Shown here: piece after piece, positions 1 through 7,973 of the stretch
Layout: every line of letters begins with the position of its first letter
Position numbering within the stretch: the stretch's first letter is position 1
NCBI RefSeq assembly: GCF_029017505.1
Contig: NZ_JAQGEI010000044.1
Location: forward strand, 1-41,660
Direction: 5' to 3'
Origin: Sedimenticola hydrogenitrophicus
GTDB lineage: Bacteria; Pseudomonadota; Gammaproteobacteria; Chromatiales; Chromatiaceae
DNA: 41,660 bases
The notes under the pieces: model-generated
What the model saw: only the letters and a program-made list of their open reading frames with translations
Databases searched by the model: none
What the model was told of the DNA's origin: nothing
Position numbers and translations under genes: made by a program

Positions 1-105
1 TTACAAACTCAGTTCACTCCCACTCAATTGTCAATTTGACTTTTAACATCTTATTTTTCAATTAGTTAAAAATACCGACTTTGGAAATACCATGAAGAAT
101 ACCAT
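1..105. other. guaA-type attachment site A (left edge of window)
   Basis: A core at 16-30 (actcccactcaattg) matches the 3' end of guaA (19477-19491) and the cores at 3498 and 7521 with one mismatch. On its right, two ATACCAT heptamers sit at 87-93 and 99-105, in the same context as at the other sites (ATACCATGAARAATACCATGCTCA). The distance from core to first heptamer is about 59 bases, the same as at site B. The left arm is cut off by the window edge, but the preceding ttacaaactcagttc resembles the bases before the other cores. Inference: this is the outer boundary of the first visible module. Confidence 0.72.
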
Positions 106-543
106 GCTCAAAAACTCCTTCAAAAAGTCGCGCTTTCCACAAATTGCCACCTGATTAGAAAGAAAAGTCAGCCAAGTTCCGTCATTCCCGCAGAAGCGGG
201 AACCGCAACCCGAGGTGCCCGCTTCCCGGATTCCGCCGCCGCGGGCATACCACCCTTGCTGTTTGAGCGGCAACGGCTCCATCCGGGCTACGGTACTTGG
301 CCATAGGGCGCCCCGCGGGCGCCGACGGCGGGCACGGCCCGCCCTATGGCTAGTTTGTAGCCTGGATGGAGCCCAGACCATGGAACCGGACAGAGGCACG
401 GCCCCGAATGGGCGGAATCCGGGGCAGTGGATCGAGCCCACTTCCCGTCTTCGCGGGAATGACGGGCGCTGATGCTCCGGTCCGATTCGCGTAGCTGACG
501 TTCGTTGCTAATCAGGAATTGCCAAGGGTTCGACCAAATATCC
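106..543. repeat. Gene-free stretch with nested palindromic repeat
   Basis: No credible gene is seen. The sequence at 179-202 (cgtcattcccg...cgggaa) is the near-perfect inverted complement of 442-465. Inside lie a second inverted pair (ggctccatccgggcta near 275-291 against tagcctggatggagcc near 357-373) and a third (ccatagggcg near 300 against cgccctatgg near 340). The cgtcattcccgc ends resemble widespread proteobacterial intergenic palindromes or MITE-like units. It lies downstream of the module 1 operon, which is read toward it, so it could also act as a 3' hairpin. Confidence 0.6.
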
Positions 544-882
544 TCAACTTCCGCACCAGCGGCGGTAAGCCGCTATCCATTCCGCCCCTTCTGGCAGCGG
601 ATCTGGCATCGACAGATCAAGAATCGGAGTTGCTTGGACTGTGTTTCCGAGCATGCAAATAGCGACTATTTGATCGCTTTCAGTGATGTCAATCCCAGTC
701 ACAGTCACTGCCTGTCCAAGCACCCGGGTCGTAAATGGAACGGCGAGATTATCTTCAATCAACGTGAAGAACCCACTGACCTGTTCCGATTCATTGTAGG
801 CATCGGTGGTCGCCGCTTCGATGAGCTTATCCAAGTATTTCACGGTAAACCTCGCCGCCTCTTTCGGCTTGACTCCCTTCAT
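544..882 (-). CDS. Small CcbP-like protein, module 1 third gene
   Basis: This is a 112-residue soluble protein with no signal peptide or membrane segment. Acidic and polar residues dominate, with a recognisable ending E-G-A-E-W-I-x-A-Y-R-R-W. The overall pattern (YNESEQ...FTLIEDNLAVPF...VLGQAVTV...PILDL) recalls small bacterial proteins annotated as calcium-binding CcbP-like. That assignment rests on pattern memory only. The ATG at 882 overlaps the upstream gene's TGA (ATGA), so translation is probably coupled. It is the last gene of the three-gene minus-strand operon in module 1. Whether it binds calcium cannot be told from sequence alone. Confidence 0.72.
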   Translation of the reverse strand: MKGVKPKEAARFTVKYLDKLIEAATTDAYNESEQVSGFFTLIEDNLAVPFTTRVLGQAVTVTGIDITESDQIVAICMLGNTVQATPILDLSMPDPLPEGAEWIAAYRRWCGS

Positions 883-2045
883 TGCGAGGACTTCTGCCAG
901 AGACCCGCCTCAACGAGGCGCCGAACCAAGGCACCGCGTTTTCCATGCCGCACCATAAACTTAGCCAATCTTCGGTCGAAGTCGGCTCGGGTCGCGCACA
1001 GTGCATAGGCATCCGACAGATCGACGAGTGAGCGCTTGACCTCGTCGTAGGCAGAAGCAGTGCCACGTTCAGCGTGTTTGTCAGCAGTCCGCCAGCATCG
1101 GTTAAAATCGGCAGCGAGTGTACGCAAGTAGGTTTCTCGTTTGATCTGCCGCTCGGCCTCGGCCTTTTTGCGTTGTATCGCTGCCTGCTTCTTTCTCGCT
1201 TCGGCAGTGGATGCCGCCAGCTTATGCAGATCGGCGACCTTGCGCCGTGGCATTACAGGCTTTGCACCTGACGACTGATCGCGCCTCCAGGCCAAGGACT
1301 GCAGTTTCAGTTTACGCTCGGCCTGCTGCACATGCCCGGTCAACAACAATTTAAGTATCGCGTTTTTCTCTGCTTCAGGAAGCGCGGCAAGCCAGGCATC
1401 CAGTTCCGCGTCGCTCTCGCCGTCGAATTTAGAGCCTGGCGGGTCAATGAGTCCGGCGGCAGCCAGAAGATCCTCATCGATTTCCAGGAAGTCCGCCAGC
1501 GATTGCTGGGCAGCGCTCAATCGGGAAAGTCCGGGCGGCGGTTGAGGTTCGGTGCTCTTTTCACTGACTTCACCAGCATTCACGCCGGCCAGCCAGCCGA
1601 GATACAACGGCCGCATATCACCCCGTAGCAATTCGTCACGCAATGGCGCCAGCCTGCCCATCCAGCCTCGTCCATCCTCGTCGGCAAAGCGGTCGTAGTT
1701 ATCACTCTCGTCCAGAATCCATTCAAGCAACCAATGTGTCTTGGTCTGTTTAACCGAAAAAGTGGTTTCGGTTTTGAAATCGTGGAAGATCCCTGCATCA
1801 AAAGCACTTTTCGGCAGGCGCAGGCAGAGAACGCAAACGCACCAGTTTGCCATGTAGACGTGGGCATCAAAGTAACACCGCATCCAGTCAACCGGATTAG
1901 CCTTGAGATCGCCCCACTGATAATCATTGACAAAACTGGTTGGTGTAATGTTAGCGCGAGACGAACACGCGCGCAGTTCGGCCATCTGCCTCGGGGTCAG
2001 TGGCTCATCAATGGCGATGAACTCGTAGTATTGGTATTCACTCAT
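879..2045 (-). CDS. Conserved unknown protein, 388 aa, module 1 second gene
   Basis: The first 150 residues (starting MSEYQYYEF with a following PLT..QMAELRA) resemble an uncharacterised protein family found in many bacteria; I cannot assign a function. The middle is acidic (about residues 155-245). Residues about 265-320 are rich in Lys, Arg, Ala and Glu and probably form a long charged helix or coiled coil (EARKKQAAIQRKKAEAERQIKRE). The C-terminus is helical and basic. No signal peptide, membrane segment or enzyme motif is visible. Its start overlaps the ATPase stop by 4 bases, and its stop overlaps the start of the small downstream gene, so the three are likely one transcription and translation unit. 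Confidence 0.85.
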   Translation of the reverse strand: MSEYQYYEFIAIDEPLTPRQMAELRACSSRANITPTSFVNDYQWGDLKANPVDWMRCYFDAHVYMANWCVCVLCLRLPKSAFDAGIFHDFKTETTFSVKQTKTHWLLEWILDESDNYDRFADEDGRGWMGRLAPLRDELLRGDMRPLYLGWLAGVNAGEVSEKSTEPQPPPGLSRLSAAQQSLADFLEIDEDLLAAAGLIDPPGSKFDGESDAELDAWLAALPEAEKNAILKLLLTGHVQQAERKLKLQSLAWRRDQSSGAKPVMPRRKVADLHKLAASTAEARKKQAAIQRKKAEAERQIKRETYLRTLAADFNRCWRTADKHAERGTASAYDEVKRSLVDLSDAYALCATRADFDRRLAKFMVRHGKRGALVRRLVEAGLWQKSSQ

Positions 2046-3226
2046 CCCGATTCACTTCTTGCGAAGCGAAGTCGCTCCATAAGTCCTGGCAATGAAATAA
2101 CTTTTATATCACTACCCACAGGAAATTCATCCTCGCCACCATAAAGAATGTACTTATGTGTTGCGCCAACATCATCACAGGTCTGGCTATAATGCTTGCC
2201 AATTTTGGGGGCAACCCCATACTTAATCTCGACGGCCCAGATTTCAGACGAGGGCATCTTGATAACAAGATCGATCTCTGCACCAGCAGCCGTTCGGTAA
2301 AAGTAAGTCTCTGAACGACTTGGCAAGATGGAATGAATATTCTCGATGACAAAGCCTTCCCAGCTTTTTCCCAACACCGGGTTAGACATCAACGCATCAT
2401 AAGCATTGATTCCCAGCAACCGGTGCAGGATACCGCTATCACGTACGTAATAACGGGGTGATTTGACTAATCGCTTTTTGACGTTGATATGCCAGGGATC
2501 GAGACGCCTGACCAACAAAAGATCCGTCAGAATATCAATGTAGTGCGTTATCGTCTTGGCATCGACCTCCAGGTTTGAGGCGAGCTTGGAATAGTTAACG
2601 GTCTCACCCTGAAGATGCGCCAGCATCGTCCACAGCCGACGTAACCTTGCCGCGGGAACACGAAAGCCCATTTGCGGGATGTCGCGCTCAAGATAAGTAC
2701 GAATCAGATTTTCCAGCCAGTCCATGGCCAGATCATCATCTGCAGCAAGATAGCTGTCCGGAAATCCGCCCCGCAGCCACAGAGTCTGTCTTTCCCGTTG
2801 GTGACCATCAACTTCAACCAGGCTCAGGCCGCTCATCTCCAGATAACTAATCCGGCCTGCGAGACTTTCGGAAGACTGACGCATCAAATCCATTGATGCA
2901 GACCCAAGCAGCAAAAACTGACCTGCTCGACGACCCTGCTCCCGGTTTTTATCGATCAGCCCCCGCAGCACGGGAAACAAGTTCGGGCCTCTCTGCATTT
3001 CATCCAGAATAACCAACTTATCGGCATGGGCGCTTAAGAAACTGCTTGGGTCACTGAGCTTCAGCAAATCCTCGGGGGCTTCCAAATCGAGGTAAATCGA
3101 GTCGATGTTTTTGGCAATGGTTTTTGCCAGCGTTGTCTTACCGACTTGGCGTGCACCCAGCAGCGCGACCGCGGGCACTTGTGCGATGGTTGCTCGAAGT
3201 TTCTCTGTAATTTCACGATCTATCAT
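2042..3226 (-). CDS. DUF4143-type AAA ATPase, module 1 first gene
   Basis: A 394-residue P-loop ATPase of the AAA_14/DUF4143 architecture. Walker A (GARQVGKTT) is at about residues 24-32 and Walker B (LVILDE) at 71-76, followed by sensor-like segments (LLLGSAS). A helix-turn-helix-like middle follows (YSKLASNLEVDAKTITHYI). The C-terminal DUF4143 part carries E-I-D-L-V-I...V-E-I-K-Y-G, matching the PD-(D/E)xK nuclease-like core. Members of this family are common, often mobile and mostly uncharacterised. ATG at 3226 is chosen; a TTG at 3247 would add seven residues, and neither has well-spaced Shine-Dalgarno support. It heads an operon with two downstream genes. It is clearly distinct in sequence from the ATPase of module 2. 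Confidence 0.9.
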   Translation of the reverse strand: MIDREITEKLRATIAQVPAVALLGARQVGKTTLAKTIAKNIDSIYLDLEAPEDLLKLSDPSSFLSAHADKLVILDEMQRGPNLFPVLRGLIDKNREQGRRAGQFLLLGSASMDLMRQSSESLAGRISYLEMSGLSLVEVDGHQRERQTLWLRGGFPDSYLAADDDLAMDWLENLIRTYLERDIPQMGFRVPAARLRRLWTMLAHLQGETVNYSKLASNLEVDAKTITHYIDILTDLLLVRRLDPWHINVKKRLVKSPRYYVRDSGILHRLLGINAYDALMSNPVLGKSWEGFVIENIHSILPSRSETYFYRTAAGAEIDLVIKMPSSEIWAVEIKYGVAPKIGKHYSQTCDDVGATHKYILYGGEDEFPVGSDIKVISLPGLMERLRFARSESG

Positions 3227-3296
3227 ACCTTGTATTTTAGGAGTCAATCTCCATATTTACAAGATTTAAGCTGATGATCGATTGATACTCCTACGT

Positions 3297-3317
3297 TGCC
3301 AATACCAGACATTGGCA
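3297..3317. promoter_or_regulatory. Palindrome upstream of module 1 ATPase
   Basis: The sequence is TGCCAAT, seven bases, then ATTGGCA, a perfect 7-bp inverted repeat about 70 bases upstream of the ATPase start. Its place between the attachment-site arm and the operon suggests an operator. No matching regulator is encoded in the module and no strong -35/-10 pair was identified nearby. Confidence 0.4.
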
Positions 3318-3346
3318 GATATTGCCTGAGTATTAGAACCGCCCTG

Positions 3347-3589
3347 ATACCATAGGCGTCTATCTTCCTCTCATGGTATCGCCGATTTCTGCCTTACTAT
3401 ACGCAATAAATACCATGAAAAGTACCATTGATGATGCAGATTACATCATCAACTGGAGTTATTTTATAATTATATATCAAGGAGTTACTAATTAACTCTA
3501 CTCCCACTCGATTGTAAATGAGCCATTTTTGTCTTTTATATTCAATGGCTTATTTTCCTGCTAATTGGAAATACCATGAAAAATACCAT
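3347..3589. other. guaA-type attachment site B, complete core and both arms
   Basis: The core at 3498-3512 (ctactcccactcgat) is identical over 15 bases to the guaA 3' end; 3500-3519 is identical over 20 bases to site C. Left arm: ATACCAT at 3347-3353, inverted ATGGTAT at 3373-3379, ATACCAT at 3410-3416 and GTACCAT at 3422-3428. Right arm: ATACCAT at 3571-3577 and 3583-3589. Order and spacing match site C, and the right arm matches site A. This is the layout of a tyrosine-integrase site with arm-type binding repeats. Having both arms is expected of a junction between two tandemly integrated elements. Confidence 0.82.
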
Positions 3590-3732
3590 GCTCAGAAAAT
3601 CCTTAAAAATGCTCGAGATAATTGCCGATTGAGCACCACCACATGGCACCCCAGGTTACCTTCCGGGCTTTGACTTCCAGGTATCCCCCCTTGCTCCTGC
3701 AGGTAATGGATCAGCGTAAACAGGCGTCGCCT

Positions 3733-3778
3733 GGCTAATTGGTAACAACATTGACAATTAGCCATTTTCACGCATAAT
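3733..3778 (+). promoter_or_regulatory. Promoter with overlapping palindromic operator, module 2
   Basis: The -35 TTGACA (3751-3756) and -10 CATAAT (3773-3778) are separated by 16 bases, a good sigma-70 promoter 31 bases before the ATPase start. A perfect 9-bp inverted repeat, GGCTAATTG (3733-3741) and CAATTAGCC (3755-3763), overlaps the -35 box. A repressor bound there would block the promoter. The regulator is not identified; the operon product itself or a trans-acting factor are both possible. Confidence 0.6.
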
Positions 3779-3808
3779 AATAGGCATTTAAAGCAACCAG
3801 AAACCATC

Positions 3809-4984
3809 GTGACCTACATCCCCCGAAACGCGGAATCCAGGCTTCAACACTTCGCCAGCGGCTATCCAGTGGTTGTCGTCACCGGGCCACGCCAGTCCGG
3901 CAAGTCCACCCTGGTGCGGCATGCCTTTCCCGAACACCGCTATATTTCGCTTGAAGATCTGGATCAAAGAGAATTCGCGGAAACGGACCCGCGTGGTTTT
4001 TTGAACCAGTTTACCGAGGGAGCCATCCTGGATGAGGCGCAACGCTGCCCTGCTCTGTTTTCATATATTCAGACACGCGTCGATGAAAGACAGCAACCCG
4101 GCGAATTTATCCTGACGGGATCCCAGCAGTTTGGTCTGTTATCAGGCATCACACAGAGCCTGGCAGGCAGAGCCGCACTGATGACGCTGTTACCTATGAC
4201 CTACGGCGAATTACAACGCGCAGGAAAAATTGGCAAAAACGTCGACAAGATACTCTTCGATGGGGCGTACCCTCCTATCTTCGACCGCGGACTCGAACCA
4301 CACCCTTGGCAAGGAAACTATGTACACGCTTACCTGGAACGCGATGTCCGACAATTGATCAAGGTACAGGACCTGGGCACCTTTCAACGCTTTTTAAAAT
4401 TGTGCGCGGGCCGGACCGGACAACTGCTCAATCTCTCCTCGCTGGCCAATGACTGTGGTATTACGCATAACACAGCCAAAGCCTGGATATCCGTCTTGGA
4501 AGCCAGTTATATCGTGCATCTGTTGCCACCGCATCACCAGAATTTCAACAAGCGTCTGGTCAAAACGCCCAAACTCTATTTTCTGGATACCGGCATTGCC
4601 ACCTGGCTGCTTGGTATCCAGAACAGCGAGCAGCTGACTACCCACGTTCAACGAGGCGCCCTGTTCGAAACCTGGGTCATCGGTGAATTGCTTAAGGCCC
4701 GTTATAACGCGGGCGAAACCTCGAACCTTTACTTCTGGCGTGATCGTTCTGGACATGAGGTGGACCTGCTGATTGACCATGGAACCCATCTGTCACCGCT
4801 GGAAATCAAATCCGGGCAAACTATCAACAAGGATTACTTCAAGGGGCTTGAGTTTTGGAAAAACCTGGCAGGTGATAACGCCGGAAAGGCCTGGCTGGTT
4901 TACGGCGGCGACAGCCGGCAGATACGTTCCGATGTCACTGTACTACCGTGGTATGAGGTCAATTCCGAGCAGATTGTGATATGA
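3809..4984 (+). CDS. DUF4143-type AAA ATPase, module 2 first gene
   Basis: A 391-residue P-loop ATPase. Walker A (GPRQSGKST) is at residues 26-34 and Walker B (GAILDEAQRCP) near 72-82. An LTGSQQF sensor-like segment follows, then a region typical of this family (YLERDVRQLIKV). The C-terminal DUF4143 domain contains H-E-V-D-L-L-I...L-E-I-K-S-G, the PD-(D/E)xK-like signature with the acidic and Lys residues in place. The GTG start at 3809 fits the usual family N-terminus (MTYIPR); the Shine-Dalgarno is weak. The stop overlaps the next ATG by 4 bases. The family is often mobile, and its activity (nuclease, toxin-like or remodelling) is not established by sequence. Confidence 0.92.
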   Translation: MTYIPRNAESRLQHFASGYPVVVVTGPRQSGKSTLVRHAFPEHRYISLEDLDQREFAETDPRGFLNQFTEGAILDEAQRCPALFSYIQTRVDERQQPGEFILTGSQQFGLLSGITQSLAGRAALMTLLPMTYGELQRAGKIGKNVDKILFDGAYPPIFDRGLEPHPWQGNYVHAYLERDVRQLIKVQDLGTFQRFLKLCAGRTGQLLNLSSLANDCGITHNTAKAWISVLEASYIVHLLPPHHQNFNKRLVKTPKLYFLDTGIATWLLGIQNSEQLTTHVQRGALFETWVIGELLKARYNAGETSNLYFWRDRSGHEVDLLIDHGTHLSPLEIKSGQTINKDYFKGLEFWKNLAGDNAGKAWLVYGGDSRQIRSDVTVLPWYEVNSEQIVI

Positions 4985-6003
4985 AAATACCGGGCATCGG
5001 ACGCAATGATCCTTGCCCTTGCGGCAGCGGAAAGAAATTCAAGCACTGCTGCATGGGCAAGGAGAACAGCACGGCATCCGGTCAGGGCGCGGCAGGCATG
5101 TCCGAACTCTTGCGAAAAGCGCTCGAAGGCCGGCAATTCAACTCACTGGAAGAAGCACAGGCATTTGTCGCCCGGCATGCTCAAGAACAGAACCGGCGGC
5201 CACGGGACGAGTTTCACGGTTTATCGCCCGAGCAGATGCACCAAATACTGAATCTTCCGTTCGCATCGCCGGGACTGGTCCACTTTCCGGAGGTGCTCGA
5301 TGCCAACCCGACAGCACCGATACTGACCCTGTTCGGGCTATTGACGGACGCCATCGGCGAGCAGGGCCTCAAACCGACCGCCAAGGGCAATCTGCCGCGC
5401 AACTTCTGCCGCGAGGCCGCGCTGGCCTATTGGGGTGAGCAGCGGTATCAGGAAAAAACCCGTTATGGCGGCATTAATCGGGAGGAGGATTTTGATGATC
5501 TGCATGTCACCCGCCTTGTGGCCGAACTGGCGGGGCTGATCCGTAAATACAGGGGCCGGTTCATCCTCAGTCGCGACTGCCGCCGGCTGTTGGCCAGGGA
5601 CGGCATGAGCGCCATCTATCCCACACTGTTCAGGGTCTATGCCGAACAGTTCAACTGGGCATACCGGGACGGCTATCCCGAATTGCGACTCATGCAGAGC
5701 GCCTTCCTGTTCACACTTTATCTGCTTACCCGCTACGGTGACACCTGGCGGCCACAGGTATTTTATGAAGACGCCTTCTTACGCGCCTTTCCCATGCTGC
5801 TGGATGAAGTGCCACCGAGCCAGGTATTTTCCCCCGATGAGTCTGTTCGCAACTGCTACACCTGGCGCTCGCTGGTGCATTTCGCGGGCTTCCTGGGATT
5901 GGCGACGGTGGAACCGGCTTCCGACGAATTCCTGTGTCGCGAGTATCGGGTGAAGGCCCTGCCGTTGCTGGGCCAGATCGTTCAATTTCAGCTCACCAAG
6001 TAA
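4981..6003 (+). CDS. SEC-C motif protein, module 2 second gene
   Basis: A 340-residue protein whose N-terminus carries a complete SEC-C zinc-binding motif (DPCPCGSGKKFKHCC, residues about 10-24). This motif is best known from the SecA tail and many stand-alone proteins. The remaining 300 residues are probably alpha-helical with no enzyme motif I recognise. No signal peptide or membrane segment is seen, so a cytoplasmic location is expected. ATG at 4981 overlaps the ATPase TGA, indicating translational coupling. SEC-C motifs mediate protein or ribosome contacts in other proteins; here the partner is unknown, and operon context points to the ATPase or the following helical protein. Confidence 0.9.
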   Translation: MKIPGIGRNDPCPCGSGKKFKHCCMGKENSTASGQGAAGMSELLRKALEGRQFNSLEEAQAFVARHAQEQNRRPRDEFHGLSPEQMHQILNLPFASPGLVHFPEVLDANPTAPILTLFGLLTDAIGEQGLKPTAKGNLPRNFCREAALAYWGEQRYQEKTRYGGINREEDFDDLHVTRLVAELAGLIRKYRGRFILSRDCRRLLARDGMSAIYPTLFRVYAEQFNWAYRDGYPELRLMQSAFLFTLYLLTRYGDTWRPQVFYEDAFLRAFPMLLDEVPPSQVFSPDESVRNCYTWRSLVHFAGFLGLATVEPASDEFLCREYRVKALPLLGQIVQFQLTK

Positions 6004-6009
6004 AGCCAC

Positions 6010-7263
6010 ATGGCGAGAAAACGCAAACAAAATGACCCGCTAGCCACCTTGCTGGAGACCGCACCGAAAACCAAGCTGGTCGATCTGCTCGTCCGCGTGG
6101 CAGGCACGCGCCCCGATGTCCGCCGCGAATGCCTCGACTACCTGAACAGGCACACTGCCCTGTCTCCCAGCCGGAAGAAACAGTCCGAGGGAGAAAAACT
6201 GCTGGCCTTGTGGGACGAACTTGCCCCGGACCTGGATGAGCTGGATGCCTACGGCGGCGGTGATTATGACGTCGACATCCATGTCTCAAGCCTGTTGCAG
6301 GAGATCGCACAGGCACTTTCCCGGAAAAAGACCGAAGCGGCCTACCGGCAACAACTTCTCAACAACGTCCTGCCCTATATCGAGAGTGGCAATGCCGGCC
6401 TTGACGACGATCTCTACGATGTGGCCTATGCGGCCTGTTATACCGACGACGATTGGCGGGCACTGGCGGAAGCCTTCGAGACCATGGGTGGAGACTGGAA
6501 ACTCGACCATGCCCGCCGTATCTATCGCCGACTCGGTAACCGGGAAAAATATCTCGGACTACGCCAGCGCAAACTGGCCACCGGCACCGATTATCACGAC
6601 CTGGCTGATTTCCACTGGAAGGCCGGTGAGAAGCAGAAGGCCATGGAGATTGCGGAAGAAGGGCTGCTCCGCGGAAAGGGCCGCATGGATGAATTGCGCC
6701 AGTTCGTTGCCAAGCGGCTCAAATCCGCCGACAACCGCGAACGCTACCTGGCGCTACAATTCGATCAGACAATCGATCACCTGACCTGTGACAAGTACAA
6801 GGCATTTCGAAAACTGTGCACGGTCGCCGAATGGAAGCGTTACCAAGCGAAAATTCTTGCGCAGCTGGAGAACGCCTGGGACATGGAGCAACTCCGCATC
6901 CGCATGCACCGCAAAGAGCATGAGGAAGCGGTAGCCGTGCTGACCCGAAGCCGCTATCCCCTCTACGCCTGGGACAGCGCCTATGAACTGCAGACCGCCA
7001 GGCGCCTCGAAGGCAGGTATCCCGAGGCAATTCTCAAATACTATTTATCGGGCCTCGGCAACCTCAAGACTAACGCCCCGCGCAAGGAATACGCCCGCAA
7101 GGCACAGGTAATGAAGAAGGTCCACCACGTGTTGGTTGATGTACTGCACGATGCGCCGCGCTGGCGAGATTTCGCCATCAAAATCAAACGGGACAACATA
7201 AAGCGCCCGGCTTTCCAGGAAGAATTTGCCAAAGCCGTACCAGGTTGGCAGGCGTTGAAATAA
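6010..7263 (+). CDS. Alpha-helical (TPR-like) unknown protein, module 2 third gene
   Basis: A 417-residue soluble protein, six bases downstream of the SEC-C gene and so in the same operon. The N-terminus is basic (MARKRKQ). Residues about 150-350 look like repeated helix pairs of TPR or HEAT type (for example YHDLADFHWKAGEKQKAMEIAEEGLLRG and YELQTARRLEGRYPEAILKYYLSGL). This region recalls the C-terminal part of SWIM zinc-finger proteins, but the SWIM cysteines and histidine are absent. No catalytic motif is visible. Helical repeats usually act as scaffolds; the specific role is unknown. Confidence 0.86.
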   Translation: MARKRKQNDPLATLLETAPKTKLVDLLVRVAGTRPDVRRECLDYLNRHTALSPSRKKQSEGEKLLALWDELAPDLDELDAYGGGDYDVDIHVSSLLQEIAQALSRKKTEAAYRQQLLNNVLPYIESGNAGLDDDLYDVAYAACYTDDDWRALAEAFETMGGDWKLDHARRIYRRLGNREKYLGLRQRKLATGTDYHDLADFHWKAGEKQKAMEIAEEGLLRGKGRMDELRQFVAKRLKSADNRERYLALQFDQTIDHLTCDKYKAFRKLCTVAEWKRYQAKILAQLENAWDMEQLRIRMHRKEHEEAVAVLTRSRYPLYAWDSAYELQTARRLEGRYPEAILKYYLSGLGNLKTNAPRKEYARKAQVMKKVHHVLVDVLHDAPRWRDFAIKIKRDNIKRPAFQEEFAKAVPGWQALK

Positions 7264-7366
7264 CAACGACACGCTTTTCGGAAATGGGGGTAGGCAACGA
7301 TATAAACCGCACCCACCTGCATAATCACGCCACGCTCGTTCGAGAAGCGAAATCTGAACTCCGTTA

Positions 7367-7541
7367 ATACCATAACAACATCAATCTGCCTCTCATGGTA
7401 TCGCTGGTTTTTGCGTTACAGCGCGCTGAAAATACCATGAAAAATACCATTGATGATGCAGCTTATATTATCAATTTGATTTTTTTTATTCTTATAATTC
7501 AATATGTTACTAACCCATGTCACTCCCACTCGATTGTAAAT
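7367..7541. other. guaA-type attachment site C, left arm and core
   Basis: The left arm has ATACCAT at 7367-7373, inverted ATGGTAT at 7395-7401, then ATACCAT at 7432-7438 and 7444-7450, followed by tgatgatgcag as at site B. The core is at 7521-7541; 7522-7541 (actcccactcgattgtaaat) is identical to site B. The right arm was displaced by the IS66 insertion and lies at 10136-10154. With the insertion removed, the core-to-arm distance is about 60 bases, matching sites A and B (59). Confidence 0.82.
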
Positions 7542-7571
7542 AAGCACTTATTTTTATTTATTTACAGATAC

Positions 7572-7579
7572 TTACAAAT
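7572..7579. repeat. IS66 target-site duplication, left copy
   Basis: TTACAAAT directly precedes the insertion sequence and is repeated exactly at 10115-10122. Eight bases is the usual IS66-family duplication length. Confidence 0.93.
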
Positions 7580-7664
7580 GTAAGCGCCATAAAATCAGCA
7601 CCTGTTTTCCATGACCCGAATCCGAAACACTGATTCCACTCACATCTATACCGAGGAATCAGTA

Positions 7665-7973
7665 ATGACCCAACAAGAGCGTGTTCAGTTTTGGCATCAA
7701 CAGATCGACGCCTGGCAAATGTCCGGCTTGTCCGGGCAGGCGTTCTGCAAACAACATGACCTGGCCTATCACCGGTTTGTCTACTGGCGGAAAAAGCAGA
7801 GACGAACCCAGCCGGATCAATCGGCCTCGGCCGCCGGGTTCGTCAGGGTGGTGCGGGCGCAGCCCACCAGCCTTGCTGGTCAGTTGACACTGGCGCTGCC
7901 CAACGGTGCGTCGATTACCGGTATCCAGGCCGACAATGTCGGCTTGCTGGGTGCGATTCTGAGGCAGCTGTGA
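7665..7973 (+). CDS. tnpA: IS66 accessory protein TnpA
   Basis: A 102-residue protein starting MTQQERVQFWHQQIDAW with an N-terminal helix-turn-helix pattern (SGLSGQAFCKQHDLAYHRFVYWRKK), typical of the IS66 first gene. The ATG at 7665 is preceded by gaggaa at suitable spacing; a longer start at 7611 lacks this support. The stop overlaps the tnpB GTG by 4 bases. It is required with TnpB for transposition in studied IS66 elements. Confidence 0.9.
   Translation: MTQQERVQFWHQQIDAWQMSGLSGQAFCKQHDLAYHRFVYWRKKQRRTQPDQSASAAGFVRVVRAQPTSLAGQLTLALPNGASITGIQADNVGLLGAILRQL

Noticed and set aside
505..1271. Plus-strand open frames at 505-1008 and 1074-1271
   Set aside because: They lie opposite the coupled minus-strand genes at 544-2045 and show no protein-like features.
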